Made by a program: the position numbers and the translations under genes. From positions 1 to 64,000 of the forward strand of contig NZ_AWZT01000019.1 in assembly GCF_000472525.1 (NCBI RefSeq): a stretch of 64,000 nucleotides of DNA. Reading direction: 5' to 3'. The DNA is from Paraburkholderia dilworthii. GTDB taxonomy: Bacteria > Pseudomonadota > Gammaproteobacteria > Burkholderiales > Burkholderiaceae. Shown here one piece after another: positions 8,999 through 18,151 of the stretch. Below the pieces are notes generated by a model, which was not told the DNA's origin, made no database searches, and saw only the letters and a list, made by a program, of their open reading frames with translations. The stretch's first letter is position 1; each line of letters opens with the position of its first letter.

Positions 8999-9735
8999 GC
9001 GGGCACCTCGTCCAGCTTCGAGTGAAACTGACTGGCCATCGACTCCACGCTCGCAAGCGACGCCGCAATCATCTTGCCGCCCGCCTGAATGTCCTGAAAC
9101 GTCGAGGTCGTGGTCAGGTCGTTGCGATGCAGGCTGTCGCGATAGCTCTTCGACAATTCCTCCGAACGCGCGGCGAGCGAGCGTACTTCGCTCGCCACCA
9201 CCGCGAAGCCTCGGCCGGCGGGGCCCGCGCGTGCCGCTTCGATCGACGCGTTCAGCGACACGATCACCACATGCCGCACGATCGACGACAACTCCTGGTT
9301 TTTCGCGTGCATGTCGTGGTTCTGCGTCATCAGCGAGATCATTTGCTCGTGCCAACGCTCGAACGCGGCGCCGAGACTTTTCAGGCGCGCGGCTTCACTG
9401 GCAAGTTGCCTCGCCTGTTGTGCCCACTGCGCCTTGTCTTCGGTCAAGCCTTTGAGCGTCGCGCGCAGTTCGTCGACGCTTGCCGATCGCTCCATCAACT
9501 CGGCGCGCAATTGGGCTGTTTGCGTTTGCAGTTCATGCGCGGCCTGCTCGCGCTCGTGGGTCGATACGTCGAGCGAGGCCTGCTCGGTCTCGAGTGAATC
9601 GATTCGCGCTTGTGCATCGGCGCGTAGTCTTGCCGTAAGCCTCGCAACGTACAACCGATGCGCGGCGAACCCGAGCAACGCGGTCGCGGCGCTGCCCGCC
9701 AGCGCCGCCAATAGATACTGTTGAATCACAACCAT
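8995..9735 (-). CDS. Short methyl-accepting chemotaxis signalling protein
   Basis: 246 residues: one N-terminal transmembrane helix (about residues 5-27), a coiled coil, then the signalling hairpin tip SLNASIEAARAGPAGRGFAVVASEVRSLA at about residues 158-187. It lacks any periplasmic or PAS ligand domain, so it cannot sense on its own in the usual way. It probably relays a signal from the kinase encoded just upstream or links to other receptors. The gene is 37 bp after the kinase and overlaps the next gene by four bases, so these are co-translated. Confidence 0.88.
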   Translation of the reverse strand: MVVIQQYLLAALAGSAATALLGFAAHRLYVARLTARLRADAQARIDSLETEQASLDVSTHEREQAAHELQTQTAQLRAELMERSASVDELRATLKGLTEDKAQWAQQARQLASEAARLKSLGAAFERWHEQMISLMTQNHDMHAKNQELSSIVRHVVIVSLNASIEAARAGPAGRGFAVVASEVRSLAARSEELSKSYRDSLHRNDLTTTSTFQDIQAGGKMIAASLASVESMASQFHSKLDEVPA

Positions 9736-9772
9736 TCCTTGAAGGGCGCCGCGACGTGCGGCGCAAAAATGC

Positions 9773-12163
9773 TCAGCGCGTCATTGCGTCGATGCGAACT
9801 TCGCCGTCTTCGTTGCGAGACTCGGTGCCGAGCGTGTCTACGGCGACGCTGTCCGGCAGACACACGATAGTTTGAAATTGACGGAAGGCCGCGCCCTTGT
9901 GATCGTCGGTGAAGCGCAGTTCGATGCTGCCGTTTTCGCGCTTCAGGAAATCGCGCACCGCATCCATGCCGACGCCTCGCCCCGACACCGCAGTGACGGT
10001 GTCCGCTGTCGAAAAGCCAGGCCGGAAAATGAACTCGGCGATGCCTTCGTCGCTCGGTGTTTCGTCCGCGCCGATCCAGCCGCGCTCCACCGCAATGCCG
10101 CGTATCCGTTCGAGCGCAAGGCCACGGCCGTCGTCGCTGAGTGTGATCTGCAATGCACCGTTGTCCACGCCGACCTCGATCGAAATAGCGCCGGCCGGCG
10201 TCTTGCCTGTCGCGCTGCGGGCCTCGGCGGGTTCAATGCCGTGATCCATCGAGTTGCGCAGCAAATGCATGAACACGTTGTTCAGCGTGCTCGCCGCCTC
10301 GGCGCGCAGCCGGTAACCGTTGTCGTCGATATGCACGGTCGGCGCCGGCTTGCCCAACTCGCTTGCTAGCGACGGCAGCGAGCCGAGCACGCCTGACAGC
10401 GCATCGCGGATGCTTTCGCTGCCGAGCGCGCGCAAATTCCGGCGCAGTGTCTCCTGCATCGCCCGAAATTCGTGCGGCTCGCGTGCATCCGACCTGTCGA
10501 GCAGATTCAACGTGTGCTGGATCTGTTCCTTGTCGACCATCACATAGCGCCCCGCATTGCCGGCATCGTTTTGCTGCGCTTTGCCCTTGCGGCCAAGACT
10601 CTGTTCGTTGATCCTCGCGTAACTCTCGATTGCCTCGCGCACACGTGTCAGCTCCCGCATCAGATGCTCCTGATCCCACGGGCGATCCGCGTCCGGCTGG
10701 CGCAGTTCGTGATAGCTCTGCTCCGTTTCGTGAACGACGTCGGTCAGATGCTGCAAGTTATACGTGCGCGCGTTGCCCTTGATGGTGTGCATATTGCGGA
10801 ACAGTTCGGCAATCGCCGCATGGTCCGCCTCCGAATGCTTGCGAATGATGCGCTCGTTCTCGCTGATAAAGCCCGCCGAGCTCTCGATGAAGTGATGAAA
10901 CTTCTCTTCGCTGACAGCAAGGATTTCACCGATCATGTCGAGGCGCCGGCGCTGCTCGCTGGCTTGCGCAGCGAGCTTGCGCAATTCGGTCACGTCGCGC
11001 ACACACAGCATCAAGCGGACGATCGTGTCGTTTTCGTCGGTAATCGCGGACCAGCTCAGATCGAGTACTTTCACGCGGCCATCGGGCATGCGCTTCGAAA
11101 TTTCGCCGACCAGCAGATGCTGGTTGAACGCGAAATTGATGCAGTCTTCGCCGAGGCACGCATGCGCGGCGGCGTCGACTTGCGACAATGCATCGGCGCC
11201 CAGGTCGGTATCCGCGAACACGAGATCCATGAGTCCGCGTCGGGCAATGTCCTTCGTCTCGAAGATGTCTTCCAGATACGCCGAGTACTCCGCGTGGATC
11301 ACGGCGCCGTCGATCACGGTCAGAATGCCCTGCTGCATGTTCTGCAACATTGCCTGAATGTCGGCGGTTTTCTGTTTGAGTTGCGCCGAGCTTTGCTGGA
11401 TCTTTTCGATCATGCCGTTGAAGGCGACAATCGAATGGCCTATTTCGTCGAGCCGCCCAACCGGCACGCGGCGCGTGAAGTCCTGGCTCGACGCGATCTC
11501 GCTCATCATCGCCTGCATGCGGCTAAGCGGGCGCGTGATCTGACGGTAGAGCAATGCGCCGATCGAAGTCAGCAAGATAATCGCGATGCCGGTCACGACA
11601 GCGATCGCAGTCGTCGTGGTCGACAGTGTCGCGTTGAGCGCGGTAATCGCTTCGTCTTTCTCGCGGTTTTTCTCGACGCGCAGCGTCTCGACAATGCCTT
11701 CGAGTTCGTCGCGATACTGCGCGACGTTCGCAAACAGATACGCCTGCGCGAGCTCGTTCTTGCCGTCGGCTTTCATTTTCGCCGTCTCGGCAATCGCGGA
11801 GAAATAGTTGTCGAGACTGTCGCTGGCCTGCGAAACGAGGCCCTTTTGCGCATGGCTCGCCGCGTCTCTCGCTTGTACTGCCAGCGCCTGTTGCAGCACG
11901 ATTCTTTTCTTCTTCAGTTCGTCCTGCGCCTGCGCGACAACGTCGCCGTCGGGCGCGTAGACAAGCGTCATCGTAGCGAGCTGCACGTCCTTGACTTGCG
12001 ACACAAGGTCCGCTGAAGCGAGCGCGCTTGGCACCACGCCTTCGGTGACCTTGCGCACTTCGGCTGCGCTGCCGCGCGTTTGATAGACGGCGTAGCCGCC
12101 AATCGCGGATAACGCAACGAACATTAAAACAACCAATAGCGTGATGCGATGACGGATAGTCAT
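9773..12163 (-). CDS. Membrane histidine kinase with Hpt and CheA-like ATPase, no CheW domain
   Basis: 796 residues. Order: transmembrane helix (about 8-26), four-helix periplasmic sensor (28-180), second helix (184-206), HAMP (207-262), PAS-like region (270-395), Hpt domain with the phospho-acceptor His459 in NMHTIKGNAR, and a CheA-type ATPase with N box LLRNSMDHG (about 634-642), G1 DDGRG and G2 GRGVGMDAV. The protein ends after the ATPase, so the CheW-like domain that docks normal CheA to receptors is missing. It combines receptor and kinase in one chain. It heads the operon kinase, receptor, CheX and CheY. Its 273-bp upstream region is AT-rich and divergent from the phospholipase D-like gene. 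Confidence 0.9.
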   Translation of the reverse strand: MTIRHRITLLVVLMFVALSAIGGYAVYQTRGSAAEVRKVTEGVVPSALASADLVSQVKDVQLATMTLVYAPDGDVVAQAQDELKKKRIVLQQALAVQARDAASHAQKGLVSQASDSLDNYFSAIAETAKMKADGKNELAQAYLFANVAQYRDELEGIVETLRVEKNREKDEAITALNATLSTTTTAIAVVTGIAIILLTSIGALLYRQITRPLSRMQAMMSEIASSQDFTRRVPVGRLDEIGHSIVAFNGMIEKIQQSSAQLKQKTADIQAMLQNMQQGILTVIDGAVIHAEYSAYLEDIFETKDIARRGLMDLVFADTDLGADALSQVDAAAHACLGEDCINFAFNQHLLVGEISKRMPDGRVKVLDLSWSAITDENDTIVRLMLCVRDVTELRKLAAQASEQRRRLDMIGEILAVSEEKFHHFIESSAGFISENERIIRKHSEADHAAIAELFRNMHTIKGNARTYNLQHLTDVVHETEQSYHELRQPDADRPWDQEHLMRELTRVREAIESYARINEQSLGRKGKAQQNDAGNAGRYVMVDKEQIQHTLNLLDRSDAREPHEFRAMQETLRRNLRALGSESIRDALSGVLGSLPSLASELGKPAPTVHIDDNGYRLRAEAASTLNNVFMHLLRNSMDHGIEPAEARSATGKTPAGAISIEVGVDNGALQITLSDDGRGLALERIRGIAVERGWIGADETPSDEGIAEFIFRPGFSTADTVTAVSGRGVGMDAVRDFLKRENGSIELRFTDDHKGAAFRQFQTIVCLPDSVAVDTLGTESRNEDGEVRIDAMTR

Positions 12164-12436
12164 GTGAACCCCGGGTTCTGGCCTTCGCGTCTGCCCTCGT
12201 TTGGAGCAGCGCGTTTTTATGCGAAATGAAATCGTGCTTGCAGCGCTGCCGAGTATTGCCGACGCGTGTTACTAAGCGATGACTACAAACTTTTATCCGC
12301 ATTCGGAGGCGCAAATTTATTTCTCAAGTTTTCGGCGGCTATGCCGTTAATTTACGGTCATTAATTTTCGCGTTGTCACCATTCCAACAAACTGCGCGTC
12401 CATGCTGAAACTCCATCTGAACCGTGGAGCGATGCG

Positions 12437-14176
12437 ATGAACGTCAGCGTGCGCAGCTATCTTTCTCCGACACTCGTATTACTCGCGTTCGATTGGCCCG
12501 AAGGCGGCACGCGCGACGATTTTCTCGGCTTCGCGATCAAGCGCACGCCGGGCTTTCTTTCCGCCGATGGAAAACGACGCGAAGCGAGCAGCTGGCTGCC
12601 GAACCGGCTGACGTTCAATGGCGCCGTGCGTGACACGCAAAAGGACGCGCCGACCAACGAGGCGCCGATCCAGAAATTCATGTGGTGGGACGCGCGTATC
12701 GACGAAGCGGATCGCGAGAAGTCGTTCACGTATCTGGTGTATCCGGTGGTCGGTACGCCACACGCGCTACATCTGCTCGACGCGCAAAAGGGCGAATGCA
12801 AGCTGACGTTGCCGTCGCATATCGAAGCGGGCATCGGCACGTGGTTCAACCGCGCGGTGGTCAGTTCGCAGGCGTTCGCGCGCAAGGTCGCGGCGCTGCA
12901 CCTTGCGCCACACGAGGCGCCGTCAGCGGAGCAGGCGTTGCGCCTGCGCACATGGCTCGCGAACGATTTGCAGAATGTGTTCTCTTTGACACTCGGCGAT
13001 GCGCGCCGCGCGGCTTGTGCCGTGTATCACCTGACCGACCCGTTATGGGCGATTCCGGCACTCGCCGCGTTCGGCGCAAAGCAGGGTAAGGCGTCGCTCG
13101 CGATCGTGTACGACTCTCACGAAGTGCCAGAGAAGGGCACGCCGCCGGCACCGTCGCCGAATCAACCCGCTGTCGAACAACTGGCCGATGTCGCGACCTT
13201 CGCGCCGCGCGACAAGACGCACATCATGCACGATAAGTTTATCGTCACGGACAACGGCAACGGCGAAGCCGCGCCCGCACGCGTGCTGACGGGTTCAGCC
13301 AACTTCACGAGCGAGGGCATCACGGAGCAGGCCAACGTGCTGCATCTGTTCGATTCGCCGGAACTCGCCACGCTTTACAGTGAGCGCGCGAAGGCGCTGG
13401 CGGGCAACCCCAGTATTGCGGAGACAGCGAAACTCGCGCCGGGCTGGTCGGACGCGGTCACAGTGGGCAGCGCGAAAGTACGCGTCTGCTTCTCACCGGA
13501 ACCGAAGAGTTCGCGTTTGCAGATCGATACGATCGTCGATGCTATCAAGAAGGCGAAGCATTCGGTGGTGTTCTGCCTTTTCATGCCGACAGACGCGCCG
13601 TTGCGCGACGCGTGCTTCGCGGCCGGCGACAAGGGTTTGATGATGTTCGGCCTCGTCAACCACATTAGCGTTAAGTCCGCGCAGGCAGCGCAAGAGGCAC
13701 AGGAAAACGGGCAGATCGTCACGACCACCGCGCTCGCCAACATGGAGTTGTATCACCGCGGGCGCGACCAGCACGACGTGATCGATGCGGAATACTTTTT
13801 GCCCCGCCTCTTTCCTGCCGAAAGCGCACCCAGCTACGCGCCTGTGATCATTCACCACAAATTCCTGGTGATCGACGCGGAAGGCGCGAATCCGATCGTC
13901 TACACAGGCTCGGCGAATATGAGCAACAACTCGGAGCACTTTAACGACGAGAATTTGCTGGAGATTCGCGACCGCCGCATCGCAAGCACGTATCTCGCGG
14001 AATTTTTGCGGCTTTATGAGCACTACCGCGCGCGAGCTTTGGCGATACGTCAGCGACACGGAGGTACGCGCCAGCAATTGATGCTCGCACCGGACGGCGC
14101 ATGGTCGAAGAAATACTTCGTTAGGGATAGCCCAGAAGAGAAAGCGCGCGTTGCGCTCGCTCACGGCGCGGATTGA
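12437..14176 (+). CDS. Phospholipase D-like protein with two HKD motifs
   Basis: 579 residues with two PLD-superfamily active-site motifs: HDKFIVTDNGNGE followed by TGSANFTSEG at about residues 269-295, and HHKFLVIDAEGANP followed by TGSANMSNNSEHFNDEN at about 472-505. Two HKD half-sites in one chain form one active site for phosphodiester transfer. There is no signal peptide or membrane helix, so it should be cytoplasmic or exported by a special route. The start has GGAG seven bases upstream. Substrate (phospholipid, nucleic acid or other phosphodiester) is not evident. The gene ends at an intergenic region full of iteron-like repeats. Confidence 0.88.
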   Translation: MNVSVRSYLSPTLVLLAFDWPEGGTRDDFLGFAIKRTPGFLSADGKRREASSWLPNRLTFNGAVRDTQKDAPTNEAPIQKFMWWDARIDEADREKSFTYLVYPVVGTPHALHLLDAQKGECKLTLPSHIEAGIGTWFNRAVVSSQAFARKVAALHLAPHEAPSAEQALRLRTWLANDLQNVFSLTLGDARRAACAVYHLTDPLWAIPALAAFGAKQGKASLAIVYDSHEVPEKGTPPAPSPNQPAVEQLADVATFAPRDKTHIMHDKFIVTDNGNGEAAPARVLTGSANFTSEGITEQANVLHLFDSPELATLYSERAKALAGNPSIAETAKLAPGWSDAVTVGSAKVRVCFSPEPKSSRLQIDTIVDAIKKAKHSVVFCLFMPTDAPLRDACFAAGDKGLMMFGLVNHISVKSAQAAQEAQENGQIVTTTALANMELYHRGRDQHDVIDAEYFLPRLFPAESAPSYAPVIIHHKFLVIDAEGANPIVYTGSANMSNNSEHFNDENLLEIRDRRIASTYLAEFLRLYEHYRARALAIRQRHGGTRQQLMLAPDGAWSKKYFVRDSPEEKARVALAHGAD

Positions 14177-14216
14177 ACAGCACAAGGCAGGCGGGAGGCA
14201 AAGCACGCTCCCGCGC

Positions 14217-14509
14217 TCCCGTATTCCCTCACCTCAAAGATAAAAGTGCGCCGACAGGTATGCACATACTCACCTCGCGGCTCCCGAATATTCTCACCTG
14301 ACGGGCGGCGATCTCCTGGAACTCCTCACCTTTTAGCCGGACGCCGCGCGAAATACCCGCGTCGAATACTCGAAGGTGCGGCTCGAATCCTGGGATCACT
14401 CACCATTGCGCGCCTGGCAACGTCTCCTGGAACTCCTCACCTTTGCACCGAATACGTCCCACGGTGACACCGTCTCCTGGAAATCCTCACCATCCTGGAA
14501 TTGCTCACC
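14217..14509 (-). repeat. Outlying iteron-like repeat cluster 2
   Basis: Seven copies of TCC(C/T)G-N6-CTCACC start at 14217, 14282, 14314, 14388, 14425, 14475 and 14493. All are in the reverse orientation relative to the origin array. Five of the seven carry TCCTG, a variant rarer at the origin, and two (14314 and 14425) share the same GAACTC centre, suggesting local duplication. They occupy the space between the convergent phospholipase D-like and cyclase genes. They probably bind the same initiator, but binding is not shown here. Confidence 0.82.
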
Positions 14510-14552
14510 TTTGACGGCCGTACGCGGGCGCAGCGTATCTTCCTGCGGCGCG

Positions 14553-15782
14553 TTACCGCGTCAGCTTTACGACGTTCGAAAGTCCCGGTCCGGGCGAGGC
14601 GCCAAAGCTGTATGTCGAGCGGCCGCCGCGCTTGGCTACGTACATGGCCGCGTCCGCGACGTCGAGCAATCCCGCAATCGTCTGGACGCGGTCGGGAAAG
14701 GTGGCGATTCCGATGCTCACGCCAATTGCAAAACGGCCGCGATACTCTTTCTCGCCGACGGCGCGAACGCTCGAAATAAGACGCTCCGCCAGTTCTCTCA
14801 ATCGCGAGTCGTCACCGCAATCGGTCGCAAGCAGCACGAATTCGTCGCCGCCGACACGAGCCAGCATGTCGTTGTGTCGCGTCGCCGTCCGCAGCGATTC
14901 GGCGAGCCGGCGCAGCAATACGTCGCCGGCGCTATGGCCCATCGCGTCGTTGACATTCTTGAAGCCGTCTATATCGAGGTACAGAAGCGCAATTCGCTGT
15001 GAGTCGGCCGCTTTGCCCGAGAGCGCGTCGATGGTTGCAAGCAGCCGACGGCGATTCGGGAGCTCCGTCAGGATGTCCTGCGCCGCTTGCTGATCGAGTG
15101 CGTTCGAATACGCGTGCACCCGGGCGAACGCGCGACGCTGGATATAGACCGTATAAACCATCAGGCAGCACACCAGCACAGCGATGGCGACCAGCGCGGC
15201 GCTTCCGAACACGAGCCGCTGGTGAGCGTCCTGTGTGGCGACACTTCGTCTTTCGCGCCAGTCGTTCAGCAGCAGCCCGAGGTCCTCGCGCAACGCATCC
15301 ATGTATTGCTTGCCTTCGTTCGTCTGCACGAGCGCGATGGCGGCCGCACGGTTGCCGCTGCGAGCCAGTTCGATAGTGCGCGCAAGTTCCGTCACCTTGT
15401 CGGTCTTCGCATGCTCGAGGCGGCGCACGAGTTCGATAGACCGCTCGTCGCTGCTCGCTACCTGTTGCAATCGCAGCACCGTGTCGTCGAGATCGCGAAC
15501 GCCCTGGCGATAAGGCACCAGGTAAGTCTCGTCGCCAGTCAGCAGGTAGCCGCGCTGGCCGGTCTCCGCATTCTCCAGATCGTGCAGCACGCGATTGGCG
15601 GCGCCCAGCACGGCGAATGCTTCCTCGTCGCGCAGACCGTCCGCGACGATGATCCGCGCTTCATACACAAACAGACCGGCGGCGACCAGCAAGCCAATGG
15701 CCATGCTGACGTAAAGCGCAATGAAACGGTTACGGTCAGCTTTCGCAGAGCGGAACAAACGCGCGGGCACAAGGGGCTCCAA
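14553..15782 (-). CDS. CHASE3-GGDEF diguanylate cyclase
   Basis: 409 residues: transmembrane helix (about 21-43), a CHASE3-like periplasmic sensor with the ETGQRGYLLTGDETYL motif, a second helix (about 190-212), then a GGDEF domain. The active site GGDEF is intact in ARVGGDEFVLL, and RHND lies five residues before it as the RxxD inhibitory site. It should therefore make cyclic di-GMP from two GTP and be subject to product inhibition. It is monocistronic and convergent with the phospholipase D-like gene. Signal unknown. Confidence 0.93.
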   Translation of the reverse strand: MEPLVPARLFRSAKADRNRFIALYVSMAIGLLVAAGLFVYEARIIVADGLRDEEAFAVLGAANRVLHDLENAETGQRGYLLTGDETYLVPYRQGVRDLDDTVLRLQQVASSDERSIELVRRLEHAKTDKVTELARTIELARSGNRAAAIALVQTNEGKQYMDALREDLGLLLNDWRERRSVATQDAHQRLVFGSAALVAIAVLVCCLMVYTVYIQRRAFARVHAYSNALDQQAAQDILTELPNRRRLLATIDALSGKAADSQRIALLYLDIDGFKNVNDAMGHSAGDVLLRRLAESLRTATRHNDMLARVGGDEFVLLATDCGDDSRLRELAERLISSVRAVGEKEYRGRFAIGVSIGIATFPDRVQTIAGLLDVADAAMYVAKRGGRSTYSFGASPGPGLSNVVKLTR

Positions 15783-16079
15783 GGCGGTGTGGGGTGGGGC
15801 AAGGGCGCAATGATACTGGAGAGCCGTGACGGGCCTTTGCCAGGTGTTTCGCGAGGCCGCCAGGAAGTCCTTATCGGCTTCACGCTGTGCGTCGCAAATG
15901 TGGCGACACCTGCTATCAATCCAACGTTGCGAGTAACCCAGGTGGCAGCGACCGCCCGTGCTGCTCGCCGGCGAGCGCGGCGGCGGCAGGCTCTATGCGC
16001 ATGCGGGCCGGCGTGGCCTGAAGATCGTTCGTTGCGTTTTCATCAAAACAGCTTCGCCCAGCCTCCCGGCTCATGCACG

Positions 16080-16610
16080 CTAGAACTTTACCTTCACCTG
16101 AAAGCCGATGGTGAACGGCAGGTCGTCGGACGGAATCGGCGGAATCACGATGAAGTTCGCGCCCACTCGCTTGTATTCGACCATGATGAGCGGCGCGAGC
16201 ACCGGTCCGATCGTATGGTCGCGGCCGAGTCCCCAGTTGCCATAGTTGTAGCCGGAGATGACGCCGCCCATCGCCGCGATTCGCACGATGCCCCAATGCA
16301 GGAAATCGGGCGACCAGACGCCGCCGCCGTAATACGACGGCCGACGCAGCGAATTGCGGAAGCCGCCCGCCGTCAGCGCCCATTGATTATTGAGCCAGCA
16401 TTCGACGCCAAGCCCCGGATTGAACTGTTCGAAATGCTTGTCGGGGTCGGGATTGATGTGATACGAGCCGAGCATTGCGTCGACCCATACGCCGCCCTCG
16501 CACCAGTTGCCCGCGTGTGCTGCGGAAGTACCGGCGAAGCCCGCGACGAGCGCGAATAATGTGTGGCCAATGTGCTTGCGGATGTTCTTGCTGATCTGCC
16601 GAAGATGCAT
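16080..16610 (-). CDS. Predicted outer-membrane beta-barrel protein
   Basis: 176 residues from the start MHLRQ, which has GGAGAGG at good spacing. A signal peptide ends near ALVAGFAGTSAAHA. The mature part has alternating hydrophobic strands, many Gly/Trp/Tyr, a GSYHI...FNPGLGVECW segment, and ends in an aromatic residue (KVKF), a usual outer-membrane assembly signal. The pattern resembles small barrels of phage and proteobacterial origin and, loosely, PagL/PagP-size proteins. No catalytic residues can be assigned. The longer frame upstream has no signal peptide at its N-terminus and is rejected. Confidence 0.7.
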   Translation of the reverse strand: MHLRQISKNIRKHIGHTLFALVAGFAGTSAAHAGNWCEGGVWVDAMLGSYHINPDPDKHFEQFNPGLGVECWLNNQWALTAGGFRNSLRRPSYYGGGVWSPDFLHWGIVRIAAMGGVISGYNYGNWGLGRDHTIGPVLAPLIMVEYKRVGANFIVIPPIPSDDLPFTIGFQVKVKF

Positions 16611-16829
16611 GTCCTCTCCATCACCGGTCGAGCGCCGGCGCGATGCTGTTCTGGTATTTGTGCGTGCCGCCCGTCGCGCACTGTACCGCAAGCCACTCAT
16701 GCGATGTTGAAGACGCACTCGGGCTTGCGGGCACAAGACGTGCCGGCAAGCGGCAGCACAACCATAACGGAGGACCGATGGCAAAGCGGTAAAGGCGCCT
16801 CGCGCGCCTTCACGTTGCGTGATGAACGG

Positions 16830-17309
16830 CTACAGACCGAGATCGGAGAGACCGGGGTGATCGTCGGGGCGGCGGCCGAGCGGCCAGTGGTACAAACGGT
16901 CTGCTTCGCGAATCGGCAGGTCGTTGATGCTCGCGTGACGGCGCGCCATCAATCCATGCTCGTCGAACTCCCAGTTCTCGTTGCCGTACGAGCGGAACCA
17001 GTTGTTCGAATCATCGTGCCATTCGTAGGCAAAGCGCACGGCGATGCGGTTATCGGTGAATGCCCACAACTCCTTGATCAAACGATAGTCGAGTTCCTTC
17101 GCCCATTTGCGGCGCAACAACCCGACGATTTCCGCTCGGCCATGCGTGAACTCGGCGCGGTTGCGCCATATGCTATCCGGCGTGTACGCGAGCGATACGC
17201 GTTCGGGATCGCGAGTATTCCAGCCGTCCTCAGCGGCTCGGACTTTCTGGATCGCGGTTTCGCGCGTGAACGGCGGCAGCGGTGGGCGGCTTTCGATTGG
17301 ATCGGCCAT
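16830..17309 (-). CDS. DUF1348 family protein (NTF2-like fold)
   Basis: 159 residues, matching the DUF1348 family of small NTF2/SnoaL-like proteins: PPLPPFTRETAIQKVRAAEDGWNTRDPERVSLAYTPDSIWRNR at the N-terminus and FAYEWHD with YGNENWEFDE in the middle. Members bind small hydrophobic ligands or act as uncharacterised enzymes. It lies 39 bp downstream of a TetR-type regulator on the same strand, so the two are likely one operon and the protein is a probable target of that repressor. Confidence 0.9.
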   Translation of the reverse strand: MADPIESRPPLPPFTRETAIQKVRAAEDGWNTRDPERVSLAYTPDSIWRNRAEFTHGRAEIVGLLRRKWAKELDYRLIKELWAFTDNRIAVRFAYEWHDDSNNWFRSYGNENWEFDEHGLMARRHASINDLPIREADRLYHWPLGRRPDDHPGLSDLGL

Positions 17310-17348
17310 GAGGTTCCTCGCTTATTGGTCGTTGTGGTCGGGTTGTGG

Positions 17349-18044
17349 TCAGATTGCTGTCCGCCTGGACGGCGGGGACTTGCTTGAAGATCGACGTGAG
17401 GCCGTGCTGCTAGCGGACCCGTTTGGCTTGCCGGTCGATTGCGCGTCGAGCAAGGTCCGAGCGACGGCCTGCGCGTCGAGCGCGGCGTCAGGCTCGCCGC
17501 TAACCAGAGCAACGGCGATCGCACCGTCGAGCAAAACCAGCCATTGCCGCGACAAACGCGCGGCGCGCCTTGCGTCCGCATTCGTTTCCGCAAAGAACGC
17601 GTTGCATTGCGTGCGCACGAATGCCAGCAGGCGTTCCTTGTGTTCACGCGCGACGACGCGGATCGGGTCTTGCGCGGAAGCGATTTCGCCGGCAGCGTTC
17701 AGAAACGCACAACCGTGAAAGTCCTCCGACGCGAACCATTCACGCAATACGTCGAACATGCGGAGCAGGCGTTTGCGCGCGCTCGTGCCGCCGCGCTGCT
17801 GAGTGCCTGCGATAAACCAGTTCATCCAGCGTTCGTCGCGCCTTTCCAGCGCGGCGGCGACGAGCGCGTCTTTCGATTCGAAATGCGTGTAGAAGCTTTT
17901 GCGCGCGGTGCCGGATTGCCTGACGATTGCATCCACGCCGGTTGCATGAATGCCGCCCGCGTAGATCAACGCTTCGGCGGCGTCCAGCAGTCGCTCGCGT
18001 GCACCGGGCGCTGACGCTTCTTCAGTGCGAGTATGAGTAGCCAT
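17349..18044 (-). CDS. TetR-family transcriptional regulator
   Basis: 231 residues with an N-terminal TetR helix-turn-helix (TGVDAIVRQSGTARKSFYTHFESKDALV, about residues 36-63) and a variable ligand domain. The C-terminal tail is rich in Ser, Lys and Arg. It is co-oriented with the DUF1348 gene and divergent from yceI, so it may control both from the intergenic region. Ligand unknown. Confidence 0.92.
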   Translation of the reverse strand: MATHTRTEEASAPGARERLLDAAEALIYAGGIHATGVDAIVRQSGTARKSFYTHFESKDALVAAALERRDERWMNWFIAGTQQRGGTSARKRLLRMFDVLREWFASEDFHGCAFLNAAGEIASAQDPIRVVAREHKERLLAFVRTQCNAFFAETNADARRAARLSRQWLVLLDGAIAVALVSGEPDAALDAQAVARTLLDAQSTGKPNGSASSTASRRSSSKSPPSRRTAI

Positions 18045-18151
18045 GTCCGAAGAGTAGAACGATCATTCTCCACCGTCAAGCTGACCGCATTTTGCGCGCG
18101 GCTGCCGTCAACTGTTATCTTGATCGCGATCAGTCAACCGGAAGCCACTTG

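Noticed and set aside
10472..12016. 514-residue open frame antisense to the kinase gene
   Set aside because: Rich in Arg/His/Asp with no domain; a mirror of high-GC coding on the other strand.
12329..12354. Flagellar sigma-28 promoter for the chemosensory-like operon
   Set aside because: TAAA and GCCGAAAA occur on the minus strand but 14 instead of 15 bases apart and with one mismatch in the -10 box; too weak to annotate.
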